This document shows, one piece after another, positions 18,781-27,694 of a stretch of 64,000 bases of DNA. How positions within the stretch are numbered: the stretch's first letter is position 1; every line of letters starts with the position of its first letter. Both the position numbers and the translations under genes were made by a program. Source of the DNA: Metallibacterium scheffleri (GTDB lineage Bacteria > Pseudomonadota > Gammaproteobacteria > Xanthomonadales > Rhodanobacteraceae); the NCBI RefSeq assembly GCF_002077135.1, contig NZ_LDOS01000002.1:310001-374000 (forward strand). The letters run 5' to 3'. The notes beneath the pieces are model-generated. The model had not been told where the DNA came from. It worked only from the letters and a program-made list of their open reading frames with translations, and made no database searches.

Positions 18781-19012
18781 GACCGGGTTGTCATCCCCGC
18801 GCGCTGCCTGCCACCGCGAAGGCGGTGGCGTGGCATGCATCTGTCTTTTTTCATTCCCGCGCCTCCACGGCTCGTCATTCCCGCGCTCCACCCCTCGTCA
18901 TTCCCGCACCTCACCCCTCGTCATTCCCGCGCAGGCGGGAATCGCTTTACAACAGCGGTGCTGGTCATCCAGGGCACTGGATCCCCGCCTGCGCGGGGAT
19001 GGCGCGCCCCAA
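18781..19012. repeat. Intergenic repeat cluster with short tandem TCATTCCCGC units
   Basis: The 399-base gap after murD2 is mostly repeat DNA. From about 18851 to 18935 the motif CTCGTCATTCCCGC recurs four times at roughly 22-24 base spacing with degenerate spacers such as GCTCCACCC. The last copy runs into the inverted pair CGTCATTCCCGCGCAGGCGG / ATCCCCGCCTGCGCGGGGAT, ending near 19012. The same palindromic family is found near 25655-25810 and 45900-46140. No gene is visible here. Confidence 0.8.
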
Positions 19013-19152
19013 CGACCTGGCCGTGCGCTCGCAGCATCTCGTCTTGTCGAATGCACATTGACTTGAGCGCTTGCAGGCAGCCGCGTTGCGCGTGGCTTCC
19101 GGCCCTGCGCAAAACGCACGTGCACCGCTAGACTCGACGCAACCGCCGCCGC

Positions 19153-19887
19153 ATGAAGCCGCTGATGAATCCGAGCGACCCCGAGACACCCGAAGCCCCC
19201 GCCTGCGCACCGCTGGCGCGTTACCGCGTCTGGGACCTGACCACGCGCTTCATCCACTGGGCGCTGGCGTTGCTGGTGCTGTTGCAGTTTGGCACCGCCG
19301 AGTGGGGCTGGCTGTCGATGCAGTGGCACTTCTATTTCGGCTACGCGATCCTGGTGCTGGTCGGCGTGCGCGTGCTGTGGGGCTTCGTCGGCTCCGACAG
19401 CAGCCGCTTCAGCCAGTTCCTGCGCGGCCCGCGCGGCATCGCCGCCTACATGCGCGGCACGCTATGGACCAAGTTCGGGCACCCGGTGGGACACAATCCG
19501 CTGGGCGCGCTGTCGGTGCTGGTATTGCTGGCGCTGTTGCTGATCCAGGGTATCAGCGGCCTGTTCGCCAGTGACGCCATCACCGTGTTCGGGCCGCTCA
19601 GCGGGCGCGTGTCCGACGCCACCGTGCGCCTGATGACGCGCATCCACGACATCAACCAGAACATCCTGCTGGCGTTCATCGCGCTGCATGTCGCCGCGGT
19701 GCTGCTGCATGCGCTGGTACGCCGCGAGGACAACCTGATCGTGGCCATGATCACGGGTTACAAGCGCCTGCGCCGCGACCCTGGTCTGCGCTTCGTGGGT
19801 ATCGGCGCCGCGCTGCTGCTGGCCGCCGCGCTGATGTTCTTGCTGTGGGCCATCGTGCGCTGGGGCCAGGCGGTGGCGGCGTATTGA
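19153..19887 (+). CDS. Cytochrome b561-type membrane cytochrome
   Basis: Di-haem integral membrane protein passing electrons between a low-potential donor and a quinone or other acceptor; members of this family also serve as Ni-Fe hydrogenase cytochrome b subunits. The 244-residue product shows four core TM helices plus a C-terminal one. Candidate haem-ligand histidines lie in TRFIHWALALL, in MQWHFYFGYAILVL, and in the last core helix FIALHVAAVLLHAL; a GHNPLGALSVL segment precedes the third helix. No redox partner gene lies next to it. The start at 19153 is preceded by weak signals, and ATG 19165 is also possible. Confidence 0.85.
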   Translation: MKPLMNPSDPETPEAPACAPLARYRVWDLTTRFIHWALALLVLLQFGTAEWGWLSMQWHFYFGYAILVLVGVRVLWGFVGSDSSRFSQFLRGPRGIAAYMRGTLWTKFGHPVGHNPLGALSVLVLLALLLIQGISGLFASDAITVFGPLSGRVSDATVRLMTRIHDINQNILLAFIALHVAAVLLHALVRREDNLIVAMITGYKRLRRDPGLRFVGIGAALLLAAALMFLLWAIVRWGQAVAAY

Positions 19888-19918
19888 GCTGGCCAGGGGA
19901 TGCCCGCGCAGTATCGCC

Positions 19919-20094
19919 TCAGGCTGCTGCATCCACTTGCCAACCCGGGAGCACCACACGGCCGGATGGCAGCGCAGCGCGCGCGCAAGGGTTTTCGCGC
20001 GTTCGACGCCCGGATTGACGCGCCCGTTCTCGATGCTGGAAATCGTGGTTTGCGGAATGCCGCAGCGCGCGGAAAACTGCGTCTGGCGGCGCAC
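19919..20094 (-). pseudogene. Remnant of an XRE-family helix-turn-helix regulator
   Basis: Reading the minus strand from a GTG at 20094 gives QFSARCGIPQTTISSIENG followed by RVNPGVERAKTLARAL, a clear XRE/HTH_3 helix-turn-helix. The frame then breaks after HPAV: skipping two bases (GTG-TG-GTG) restores VLPGWQVDAAA and a stop at 19919, matching the HPAV(L)-x-FPGW ending of this family. Upstream an in-frame TAG at about 20113 leaves no room for the first helix. Both ends therefore look damaged. The unshifted frame instead runs on antisense to the cytochrome b561 gene, which is not credible. It may be a decayed regulator; a short functional product is less likely. Confidence 0.55.
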
Positions 20095-20166
20095 TTGGGG
20101 CGGAATGGCGGACGTTTCACGCTAGGTGACACTGATTGCGCAGCTGCGCCTGATTATCACATCGCG

Positions 20167-23100
20167 CTATTTCTCCACCCGGTACTTCAAGCTGAAGCGG
20201 TTGTACAGCGCCGAGGTCTGCGCCTCGAAATCGAACAGGCGCGAAAGCTTGTAGCGCAGGGTCACGATCTGGCCGGGGGTGAACAGGCCGACGCCGTAGC
20301 CCACGTAAAGGCGCGGCGAGAGGTATTTGCCCACGGTCAGCGCGGCGCCGCCAAGCGCGGCGTTGTCGCCGACGCTGGCATCGACGCCGATGCGTGCGCC
20401 GATCTCCTTGGCCAGCAGGTCGCCGCCGGCACTGCCCAGCGCCTGCGCGGCGGAGTTGAGCATGTCGCCCTGGCCGCTCTTCAGCGCCGACAGCGGCTTG
20501 CCGGTGATCAGGTACGACAGCGCTTCGCTCTGCTCCATGGTCGGCGTGGAGAACACCTGCAGCACCGGGCGCTGCGCGGTGCCGGTGATGCGCAGGCCCG
20601 GGGTGACATCGGGCAGCACGCGCTCGGCGGTCAGATCGAGGCCGGGGTTGTCCAGCGGCGTGCCGGCGAACAGCAAGCGGCTCTGCTTCAAGGTGAGGTC
20701 CTGACCATAGGCGCGGTAGGTGCCGCTGACGCCGATCTCGCCGCGGCCGCTGGGCGCGCGGCCGGGCTGCTCGTCCACATGCAGTTGTCCGCTCAGCTTG
20801 CCGTCGAGGCCGAAGCCGCGCAGCTTCACCGCGGTGCCCAGCTTCACCAGCACGCTGGCGCGCAGCGGCAGCGGCGAGATCGGCGTCAGCGGCGGCGCGT
20901 TGACGATGACCACATCCGGGGATGCCTGCGCGGCACCGGCGCCGGGCAGCTTGGCCAGGTCCACCTGCGCGCTGGGGATCAGCACCGAGCCGTCGAGTAC
21001 ATAGCCGGTCGCGTTGCGCGTGAAGTGCAGGTCGGGGCTGATCTGCACGCGCGCGGCGGGCAGATCGGCGGCGAGGATGTTCTGGCCCTTGAGCGTGAGC
21101 GCGAAGTCCTGCATGTTGCCGCTGCCGGCGATCGCCAATGTGCCAGCGCCGGATTGCACGCTGCCGCCGAAGTTGAGCGCGCCATCGGCGGCGCGTGCGA
21201 CGGTCATGTCGCCCTGCTTGAAATGCAGGCCCAGCAGCGGCAGCTCGGCGGCGAATCCAGTTACCCGGGCCTGGCCGGTGAGCACCGGCGCGCGCAGCGT
21301 GCCGGCCAGAGCGAAGTCAGCGGCCAGCGCGCCTTGCACACGCGCCAGTTGCGGCACGAATGGCTCGAGCACGTGCAACTGCGGCAGGCTGAGCACGATG
21401 CGTCCGCCCAATGTCTGCTGTGCGCCGCTGAGCGTGGCGCTGGCATCCAGCGTGCCCGCCGGCAGCAGCGTCGCGTGCGCGCTGAATTGTCCGGACTGCG
21501 CGCCGATATCGGCCTGTACGCGCAAGTCGCGCCAACCCAGCGGTTGCGCGTCAACGCCGGGCAGGCTCACGCTGCCGCCGGGTGACTGCAGTTGCGCATG
21601 GCCGCGCAGATGCAGCGCGGCATCGAAGCGTAGCGCGCCCGCGCCATCGAGGGTGCCCTGCACGCGCGCACCCTCGGGCAGCGTGACCAGTGCGGCGAGG
21701 CTGGCCAGCGGCAAGGCGGCGAGCCGGTAATCGAGCGTGCCGCTGCCGTCGGCGGCACGGCTGCCGCCCACGCACAGGCGCGCGGCACCCTGCGCCAGAC
21801 AGGCATCGGCCAGGCTGAGGGCGCCGGCACGATAACGCCACGCGACGGGTGCCTGCAGCGTCCATGCGGCTTGCCGCGCGGGCGTCATTTGCAGGCTGCG
21901 CAGCTCGCCTTGCCAGTCGCGTGCGGTTTTCCCGCTGGCGCTGGCGCTGGCGTCGAGCGCGAGCTGGCCGGCCGCGCCGCCGGCATCGACATGCAGTGTC
22001 AATGCGTGCTGGTTGCCGGTGACACGCGCGTCGAACCGGTCGAGCTTGTGCGCACCGAGTTGCAGCGTGCGCGCGCTGAGCTGGGCCGTGCCGTGCGGCG
22101 TGGCGAGATTGCGCACCTGCGCGCGCAGCGTGGCGTTGCCCAGCCGCAGCGTGGCAGCGCGCAGATCGCCGGCACTGAGCCGCGCATCGAGATCGAGTGT
22201 CGGCCAGACGCCGCGTGCGCTGATGCTGCCGTGCAGGCTGCCGCTGGCTTGCGGCAGGAAATCGGCGAGGCTGCGCACGTCGATGCGCGCCGTGGCGGCC
22301 CCGCCGCTGCCGGCATAGCGCAGCGTGCTGGCGCCCGCGGCCAGATCCAGCGTGCCCTGCGGCAAGCGCCGCCCGTGCACGCCAAGGTTGGCGCTGCCGC
22401 GCAGCGCGCGTCCACGCAAGGTGCCGTTCAGGTCGTGCAACACCAGCGTGCCAGTCGGGCCGCGCGCATCAAGCTGGCCGCTGCTGCCCAGCGCGAAGCT
22501 CAGCTCGCCCGGCCAGGCCGGCGCCAGCAGCGCCGGATCGAAGCGCGTCGCGCGGGCGGCGATGCGCCATGCATGCGGCGCGGCCAGCGCCACGTCGCCT
22601 TTCACATCGATCCTGCCGCGCGTCTGCTGCAGGCGCAGGCGGTCCACGGCCAGCGTGTGCGTGTCGCCGTGCATGGCCAGCGTGACTTGCGCGCGCTGCT
22701 TGCCGCTGACATCGAGGCTGAAATCCGACTGCACGCGGTAGGCCTGCGCACTGCCCTGGAACTGCGCGCTGCCGGCGCTGGCCAGCGCCTGCCCGAGCAG
22801 CGCGGCAGGCAACTGCACGCCGTGCCAGCGCAGCGCCAGATCGGCGCTGACGGGGTGCGCGGCGAGCGCGATATGGCCCTGCGCGTCGAGGCTGCCGGGC
22901 ATGCGCGGCGAGGCCAGCGCGAGCTGTCTGAGTTGCAGGGTGTCACCCGTGCGCTGCACCTCGAGCGCGCGCAGCCGCAGCGGCCAGGCATCGACATCGA
23001 GCGTGCCGGCCAGCAGCGCCTGTGTGGCGTCGCCGTGGCCAGCCAGATTCAGCGCGAGCGTGCGCGCGTTGCCCGGCAGCAGCATGGCCAGCGCGAAGCG

Positions 23101-23904
23101 CGGTACGCGCAGCGTGCCCTGCCATGCATACGGCGCGCGCGTGGCCAGTTGCGCGTGCAGCGTGGCGGCGAAGGGCGCGGCGACGTGCGCGTCCAGCGTC
23201 GCGCTGCGGCCATCGCTGCGCGCATGCAGCGTCAACGCCAGCGCCTGGGGTTGACGCGGCACGCGCAGGCGCGCGACGAGCGTGCCGGGCCAGCCGCCGT
23301 CGAGGCCGAGTTGACCCTGCAGTTGCAGCGCCAATTGCGGCGCGTTCAGATCGAGTGCGCCGAGGGCGAGCTGGCTGTGCGTCCACGCCGCGTCGCGCAG
23401 GCTGAGCGTGTTCACGGCGAACACGCGTTGCTGCTGGCGCAGGATCAACGCATCGCGCAGCGTGGCCTCGACAATGTGGATCGCCAGCGGCGCATGCAGG
23501 TTCGGCGGCGCGTTGCTCGGTGGTTGCGGCGCGGGCAGGCTGACGCGCAAACCGCTGGCATCGAGCCGGGTGATGTCCAGGCGCTTGCGCAGCAGCGCCA
23601 GCGGCGCGTAGTCGATGCGCGCCGTGGCAATGCGTATTTCCAGGCCATGCGCGCCGCGCCAGCGCACGCCGCGCAGGTGCAGCGATCCCCACAGCCGCCC
23701 CTGTGCCTGCTGCACGCTGAGCGCGCCGTGCGTGAACGCGCGCGCACGCAGCAGCGCGAAATCCAGCCCGCTTTGCGTGCCCAGCAGCCAGGCGACGGCG
23801 GCCATCAGCAGCAGCAACAGCACGCCCAGTGCGCGCAGCAGCCAGCGCCGGCGCCGTGGCGGCGGTGCCTCGGCAGTGCGCGCGGATTCGGGCGGCGTGT
23901 TCAT
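20167..23904 (-). CDS. tamB: Translocation and assembly module protein TamB
   Basis: Large inner-membrane-anchored periplasmic protein (1245 residues) of the AsmA-like/TamB family. It forms a hydrophobic beta-taco that spans the periplasm and, with TamA, helps outer-membrane protein assembly and phospholipid transport. The N-terminus has a basic stretch PPPRRRRWLLRALGVLLLLLM leading into one TM helix. The long middle is repetitive beta-strand sequence rich in alternating hydrophobics. The C-terminal DUF490 region is recognisable in GEIGVSGTYRAYGQDLTLK, DNPGLDLTAERVLPDV, GTAQRPVLQVFSTPTMEQSEALSYLITGKP and terminal YKLSRLFDFEAQTS. It starts 10 bases after tamA, so the two form one unit. Length is typical. 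Confidence 0.92.
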   Translation of the reverse strand: MNTPPESARTAEAPPPRRRRWLLRALGVLLLLLMAAVAWLLGTQSGLDFALLRARAFTHGALSVQQAQGRLWGSLHLRGVRWRGAHGLEIRIATARIDYAPLALLRKRLDITRLDASGLRVSLPAPQPPSNAPPNLHAPLAIHIVEATLRDALILRQQQRVFAVNTLSLRDAAWTHSQLALGALDLNAPQLALQLQGQLGLDGGWPGTLVARLRVPRQPQALALTLHARSDGRSATLDAHVAAPFAATLHAQLATRAPYAWQGTLRVPRFALAMLLPGNARTLALNLAGHGDATQALLAGTLDVDAWPLRLRALEVQRTGDTLQLRQLALASPRMPGSLDAQGHIALAAHPVSADLALRWHGVQLPAALLGQALASAGSAQFQGSAQAYRVQSDFSLDVSGKQRAQVTLAMHGDTHTLAVDRLRLQQTRGRIDVKGDVALAAPHAWRIAARATRFDPALLAPAWPGELSFALGSSGQLDARGPTGTLVLHDLNGTLRGRALRGSANLGVHGRRLPQGTLDLAAGASTLRYAGSGGAATARIDVRSLADFLPQASGSLHGSISARGVWPTLDLDARLSAGDLRAATLRLGNATLRAQVRNLATPHGTAQLSARTLQLGAHKLDRFDARVTGNQHALTLHVDAGGAAGQLALDASASASGKTARDWQGELRSLQMTPARQAAWTLQAPVAWRYRAGALSLADACLAQGAARLCVGGSRAADGSGTLDYRLAALPLASLAALVTLPEGARVQGTLDGAGALRFDAALHLRGHAQLQSPGGSVSLPGVDAQPLGWRDLRVQADIGAQSGQFSAHATLLPAGTLDASATLSGAQQTLGGRIVLSLPQLHVLEPFVPQLARVQGALAADFALAGTLRAPVLTGQARVTGFAAELPLLGLHFKQGDMTVARAADGALNFGGSVQSGAGTLAIAGSGNMQDFALTLKGQNILAADLPAARVQISPDLHFTRNATGYVLDGSVLIPSAQVDLAKLPGAGAAQASPDVVIVNAPPLTPISPLPLRASVLVKLGTAVKLRGFGLDGKLSGQLHVDEQPGRAPSGRGEIGVSGTYRAYGQDLTLKQSRLLFAGTPLDNPGLDLTAERVLPDVTPGLRITGTAQRPVLQVFSTPTMEQSEALSYLITGKPLSALKSGQGDMLNSAAQALGSAGGDLLAKEIGARIGVDASVGDNAALGGAALTVGKYLSPRLYVGYGVGLFTPGQIVTLRYKLSRLFDFEAQTSALYNRFSLKYRVEK

Positions 23905-23914
23905 CGCGGTGCGC

Positions 23915-25660
23915 TCACAAATCCGGCCCGATGCTGATGTGCAGGCTCAGCCCGTGCGCGTGGCGGTCGCCGATGGGAAAGCCGAAGTCCACACGCACCG
24001 GCCCCACCGGCGAGATCCAGCGCAGGCCGAAGCCGATCGCCTGGTGCATCTGGAAGGCGCTGCCGTTGAAGGCATCGCCGCCATCGGCGAACAGCGCCAC
24101 GCCCCACTTGGGCAGGAAGTAGTGCTCGTACGTCGCGCTGGCCACCAGCAGGTTGCGCCCGCCGATGACCAGTCCCTGTGCGTTGCGCGGGCCGACGGTC
24201 TGGTAGCCGTAGCCGCGGATCGAGCGGTCGCCGCCGGCGAAGAAGCGGAGCTGCGGCGGCAGCGCGTTGAAATCCTGCACCCAGGTGGCACCCGCGTCAC
24301 CACGCAGGATGATGCGGTCGCGCGGTGCCAGGCTGTGGATCCAGGTGCCATCCAGCGCCAGTTGCGTGAACGCCGTGGTCGACAGCGGCCCGCCAGCGCG
24401 GCCGACGGCGCTGACCGCCCAGCCGTTGCGCACGTAGACCGGGTTCGCGCCCTTTTTCTTGCCCAGGCTGGCCTCGGCGTAGAGCAGCGTGGAGTTGCCG
24501 TTCTCGCCGCCGACCACGTAGTCGCCGGACAGCGCATCGAGCCCGAAGCTGCTGCTGAAGCCGCGCCACTCGCGCGACTCGTTGGCCACCAGCCCGAGCG
24601 TGCGCGAGCGCGAGGTGGCGGTGTTCGAATCCAGCCAGTTGGCGCCGAAGTTGAACGCCTTGTTGTCCTGGCCGGGACGCGGGATGGTGTAGATGAGCGC
24701 GGCGGTTTTCAGTCGCTGCGCCAGCAGCGTGTCGAGCGCGGCCTTGTGCCCGTAGCGATTCAGCCAGCGCCGCCGCACTCCGGCCTCGATGCCCGCGCCG
24801 GTGTCGGTGCCATACAGCGCGCCGGCGCTGTACACGGTGCGCTTGGCGGGCGCTACGGTCACCGCCACCGGCACGACGAGATCCCGTGCCTGTCGAGGTT
24901 CCGGGTTCACCTCGACCATGGCGAAATAATCCGCGCCGGTCAGGCGCTGCTGCAACTGCAGCAACGCGTCCTGGCTGTAAAACTCGCCCACGCGCCAGGG
25001 CACGAAGCGTTGCAGGAATCCGGGCACGAACTGGGAACCGGTGAAGGTGACCGCGCCGAGTTTGTAGCGTGGCCCTGGCGCCCAGGCGAGCTTGATCACC
25101 GCGCGATGCGTTGCGGTATTCACCGCGATCTCATGTTGCGTGGCCCGGGCGTCGAGATAGCCATCGGCCTGCAGCGCGGCCATCACCGCCTGCTTGGAGC
25201 GCGTGTACAGGGCTTGATCGAGTATCGCGCCGGTCCTCGGTACGAATGCGCGCACGGCGCGGTGCACCGCGGGTAGTTGCAGCGCATCGGCGGGCATGTC
25301 CAGTTGCAGTGCTGTCACGCGCACCGGCGTGCCGGCGGCGATATGCAGCGTCACCGTCCAGTTTTCATCGGCGGTCTTGCCGGTCGCGCGTTTGTAGCTG
25401 CCCGCGACGAGCCGTGCACCGAAATAGCCGTAGGGCTCCAGTGCCTTGCGCACTTCGTCGGGCACACTGGCGTACAGACGGCGCATCTGCGGCTCGCTCA
25501 CCGCACGGTCGGCATACGGCGTCAGTGCCAGATTGGCGCGTACCGCCGCGGCCAGCACCTTGTCGATGCCGCTGATCTGCACTTGCACCGAGGCCTGCGC
25601 CAGCACTGGCGCCAGCGTCAGCAAACTAACCAGCAGAACGCGACTTGCACGACCAGCCAT
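23915..25660 (-). CDS. tamA: Translocation and assembly module outer-membrane protein TamA
   Basis: Omp85-family outer-membrane barrel partner of TamB. The ATG at 25660 begins a signal peptide (RVLLVSLLTLAPVLAQA); the frame stays open upstream, but that extension translates repeat DNA (ACAGM-type peptides) and was rejected. POTRA domains cover about residues 25-260. The barrel follows, with PGPRYKLGAVTFTGSQFVPG, the Omp85 signature RFFAGGDRSIRGYGYQTVGP near residue 460, YEHYFLPKWGVALFADGGDAF, and the terminal strands SPVGPVRVDFGFPIG and LHISIGPDL. About 581 residues is the usual TamA size. The start codon falls inside a half-copy of a dispersed repeat, discussed in the findings. Confidence 0.92.
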   Translation of the reverse strand: MAGRASRVLLVSLLTLAPVLAQASVQVQISGIDKVLAAAVRANLALTPYADRAVSEPQMRRLYASVPDEVRKALEPYGYFGARLVAGSYKRATGKTADENWTVTLHIAAGTPVRVTALQLDMPADALQLPAVHRAVRAFVPRTGAILDQALYTRSKQAVMAALQADGYLDARATQHEIAVNTATHRAVIKLAWAPGPRYKLGAVTFTGSQFVPGFLQRFVPWRVGEFYSQDALLQLQQRLTGADYFAMVEVNPEPRQARDLVVPVAVTVAPAKRTVYSAGALYGTDTGAGIEAGVRRRWLNRYGHKAALDTLLAQRLKTAALIYTIPRPGQDNKAFNFGANWLDSNTATSRSRTLGLVANESREWRGFSSSFGLDALSGDYVVGGENGNSTLLYAEASLGKKKGANPVYVRNGWAVSAVGRAGGPLSTTAFTQLALDGTWIHSLAPRDRIILRGDAGATWVQDFNALPPQLRFFAGGDRSIRGYGYQTVGPRNAQGLVIGGRNLLVASATYEHYFLPKWGVALFADGGDAFNGSAFQMHQAIGFGLRWISPVGPVRVDFGFPIGDRHAHGLSLHISIGPDL

Positions 25661-25815
25661 TCCCGCGCAGGTGGAACTGCGCAGCAGACGATGCGCGAAC
25701 CGATGCAACCGGCTCGTCATCCCCGCGCAGGCGGGGATCCAGCGCCGCGTGCAATTTCCTGGATGACCAGCTTCGCTGTTGCTGAAGCGCCTCCCGCCTG
25801 CGCGGGGATGACGAA
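25655..25815. repeat. Intergenic GCGCAGGCGGG repeats upstream of tamA
   Basis: Within the 382-base gap between tamA and the sugar-porter gene lie a half-copy CATTCCCGCGCAGGTGG at 25658 and an inverted pair. The pair is CGTCATCCCCGCGCAGGCGG at about 25718 and its complement CCTGCGCGGGGATGACGA at about 25797, with TGGATGACCAGC between them. The remainder, 25815-26042, shows no gene. Confidence 0.8.
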
Positions 25816-26042
25816 GCGGAATCGGGAAGGACTGACGAGGAGAAACCGCGGAAGACACGGGATGACCAGGCATTCGTCTGCTGGGGCCACCGCCGGCGCG
25901 GGAGCAACGAACGCGGGGTGATTCATGGCGCACCGGGGTGCGGGACAGCTTGCAGCGCATCGCTCGGCGATCGGTTCCTTCGATGCGCCGAGTGTAGCGA
26001 GTCGCGGCGTGGTGCCGCGAGATGCGCCCGGCAATGTGATCG

Positions 26043-27431
26043 CTAGCGCCCGATATCGCGCAGCGGCTGGCCAGCCATGAGCTTTTGCTCGATGTGCTCG
26101 AGGGTGACGCCCTTGGTCTCGGGCACCAGTGCCCAGGTGAACAGCAGGAACACCACGTTGAAACCGGCGTACAACCAGAACGTGTTGGCGTGGCCGAGGT
26201 GGTTGAGCAGGGTCAGGAAGGTGACGCCGACGAGGAAGGTGCCGATCCAGTTGGTGACGGTGGACACGCCGATGCCGAAGTCGCGGCCCTTGAGCGGCTG
26301 GATCTCGGAGCACAGCGTCCACACCAGCGGCCCGGCCGAGAAGGCGAAGCCAACGACGAAGAACAGCAGCATGGCCACGGCGAGCAGACGCTCGGTCTGC
26401 GTGGCCATGCCCAGATGCATCAGCAGGCCAACCACGCCCAGACCCACGGCCATCACCACGAAGCCGGCGTACAGGATTGGCTTGCGGCCGATGCGGTCGA
26501 CAAAACCAATCGCGATGAAGGTGGCCAGCACATTGGTCAGGCCGACGACAGCGGTGAACCACATCGACGCGCTGGTGGCGTAGCCCATGTCGGCGAAGAT
26601 ACGCGGCGCGTAGTACATGACCACGTTGATGCCGGTGAGCTGCTGCACCACCTGCAGCAGGATGCCGAGGCCCACCGAACGGCGGAAATTGCGGTTGCTG
26701 AAAAACAGGTTCCAGCCGCGCTGCGGGATGCGCAATTGCTCCTCGATCGCGGCGACCTCGCGCGTGACCACGGCATCGTCGCCGCGCAGCTTGCCCAGCA
26801 CCGCGCGGGCTTCGTCGCTGCGACCGCGCATCAGCAGCCAGCGCGGGCTTTCCGGCAGGCCCAGTACACCCAGCAGGAACAGCGCGCCAGGCACGGCGAT
26901 GATGCCCAGCATCCAGCGCCAGTTTTCGCTGTAGCTGAAGGCGGTGTCGGACATGAACGCGACGAAGATGCCGATGGTGATCATCAACTGGTAGGTGCTG
27001 ATCATCGCGCCGCGCTTGTCCTCGGGGGCGATCTCGGCCAGATACATCGGTGCGGTGAACGCGGCCACGCCGATGGCCAGGCCCAATACCAGGCGCGCGC
27101 CGATCAGGGTGCCCGGCGACCACGCCGCCGCGCTCAGTGCTGAGCCGACGACGAACAGTGCTGCGCTGAATATCAGCGAACGCTTGCGTCCGAAGTGGCC
27201 GGAGAGCCAGCCGGCGCCGGCCGCGCCGAGGGTCGCGCCCAGCATCATGCTGCTGACGATGTACTCGATGACGCGGTCGTCGATCGCGAAATCGTGCTGG
27301 ATGAACTGTTGCGCGCCGGAGATCACGCCCACATCCAGGCCGAACATCAGCCCCGCCAGCGCGGCGAGTGTGGCGGTGAACACGATGTGGCGGCGCGCCT
27401 GCATGGCACTGGATGACAGGACTGCACTCAT
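26043..27431 (-). CDS. Sugar porter family MFS transporter (sugar:H+ symporter type)
   Basis: Twelve-helix inner-membrane importer of the MFS sugar porter family (GalP/XylE/AraE group), 462 residues. Family motifs seen are GLMFGLDVGVISGA in helix 1, the loop 2-3 motif GWLSGHFGRKRSLI, GRLVLGLAIGVA-like sequence in helix 4 (here ARLVLGLAIGVAAFTAP), PESPRWLLMRGR after helix 6, QQLTGINVVMYYAP in helix 7, DRIGRKPIL in loop 8-9 and PETKGVTLEHIEQKL at the C-terminus. It is transcribed divergently from the GH13 alpha-glucosidase across a 263-base region holding a perfect 18-bp palindrome. The substrate is inferred to be glucose or a related hexose released by the glucan enzymes. Confidence 0.9.
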   Translation of the reverse strand: MSAVLSSSAMQARRHIVFTATLAALAGLMFGLDVGVISGAQQFIQHDFAIDDRVIEYIVSSMMLGATLGAAGAGWLSGHFGRKRSLIFSAALFVVGSALSAAAWSPGTLIGARLVLGLAIGVAAFTAPMYLAEIAPEDKRGAMISTYQLMITIGIFVAFMSDTAFSYSENWRWMLGIIAVPGALFLLGVLGLPESPRWLLMRGRSDEARAVLGKLRGDDAVVTREVAAIEEQLRIPQRGWNLFFSNRNFRRSVGLGILLQVVQQLTGINVVMYYAPRIFADMGYATSASMWFTAVVGLTNVLATFIAIGFVDRIGRKPILYAGFVVMAVGLGVVGLLMHLGMATQTERLLAVAMLLFFVVGFAFSAGPLVWTLCSEIQPLKGRDFGIGVSTVTNWIGTFLVGVTFLTLLNHLGHANTFWLYAGFNVVFLLFTWALVPETKGVTLEHIEQKLMAGQPLRDIGR

Positions 27432-27547
27432 GCTGGATTCCTCGAGAGGGGGCGCTGCGCGTTGACGCTGTCCGGCGCCTGCCGCCGCGACGCTGGCGTT
27501 ATATATGCAGTGTGGCGTGCGTGGCCGGCGTACCGGCTCGCGCAGGC

Positions 27548-27565
27548 GATGAATACGTATTCATC
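27548..27565. promoter_or_regulatory. Predicted LacI-type operator, site 1
   Basis: Perfect 18-bp palindrome GATGAATACGTATTCATC with a central CG, placed between the divergent sugar-porter and alpha-glucosidase genes. The core TGAATACGTAT recurs upstream of the TonB receptor and of the lipoprotein amylase. A central CpG in a perfect dyad is typical of LacI-family operators; the likely binder is the regulator at 42169-43278. Confidence 0.75.
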
Positions 27566-27694
27566 GGCGGCGGCAAGTGTAGTGCACGCGGCTAAAGTGC
27601 AGGCCTTCGGGATGCCATCGCCGCGTGCGTGGATTCCCGCAACCATTTTGTTTTGCTCGCGCGGGCATCGTGTGCGGGCCTTCACGGGGGATCC

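Noticed and set aside
18851-18935. Possible CRISPR array
   Set aside because: The repeated unit is short, spacers are degenerate copies of each other, and no cas genes are near. It is a tandem form of a dispersed intergenic repeat.
19462-20094. A 210-codon minus-strand frame that begins with the XRE helix-turn-helix
   Set aside because: Only the first third has family similarity; the rest is antisense to cytochrome b561. It is treated as a frameshifted remnant ending at 19919.
25661-25960. N-terminal extension of tamA of about 100 residues
   Set aside because: The extension translates repeat DNA (ACAGM-type peptides) and precedes a clear signal peptide that starts at 25660.
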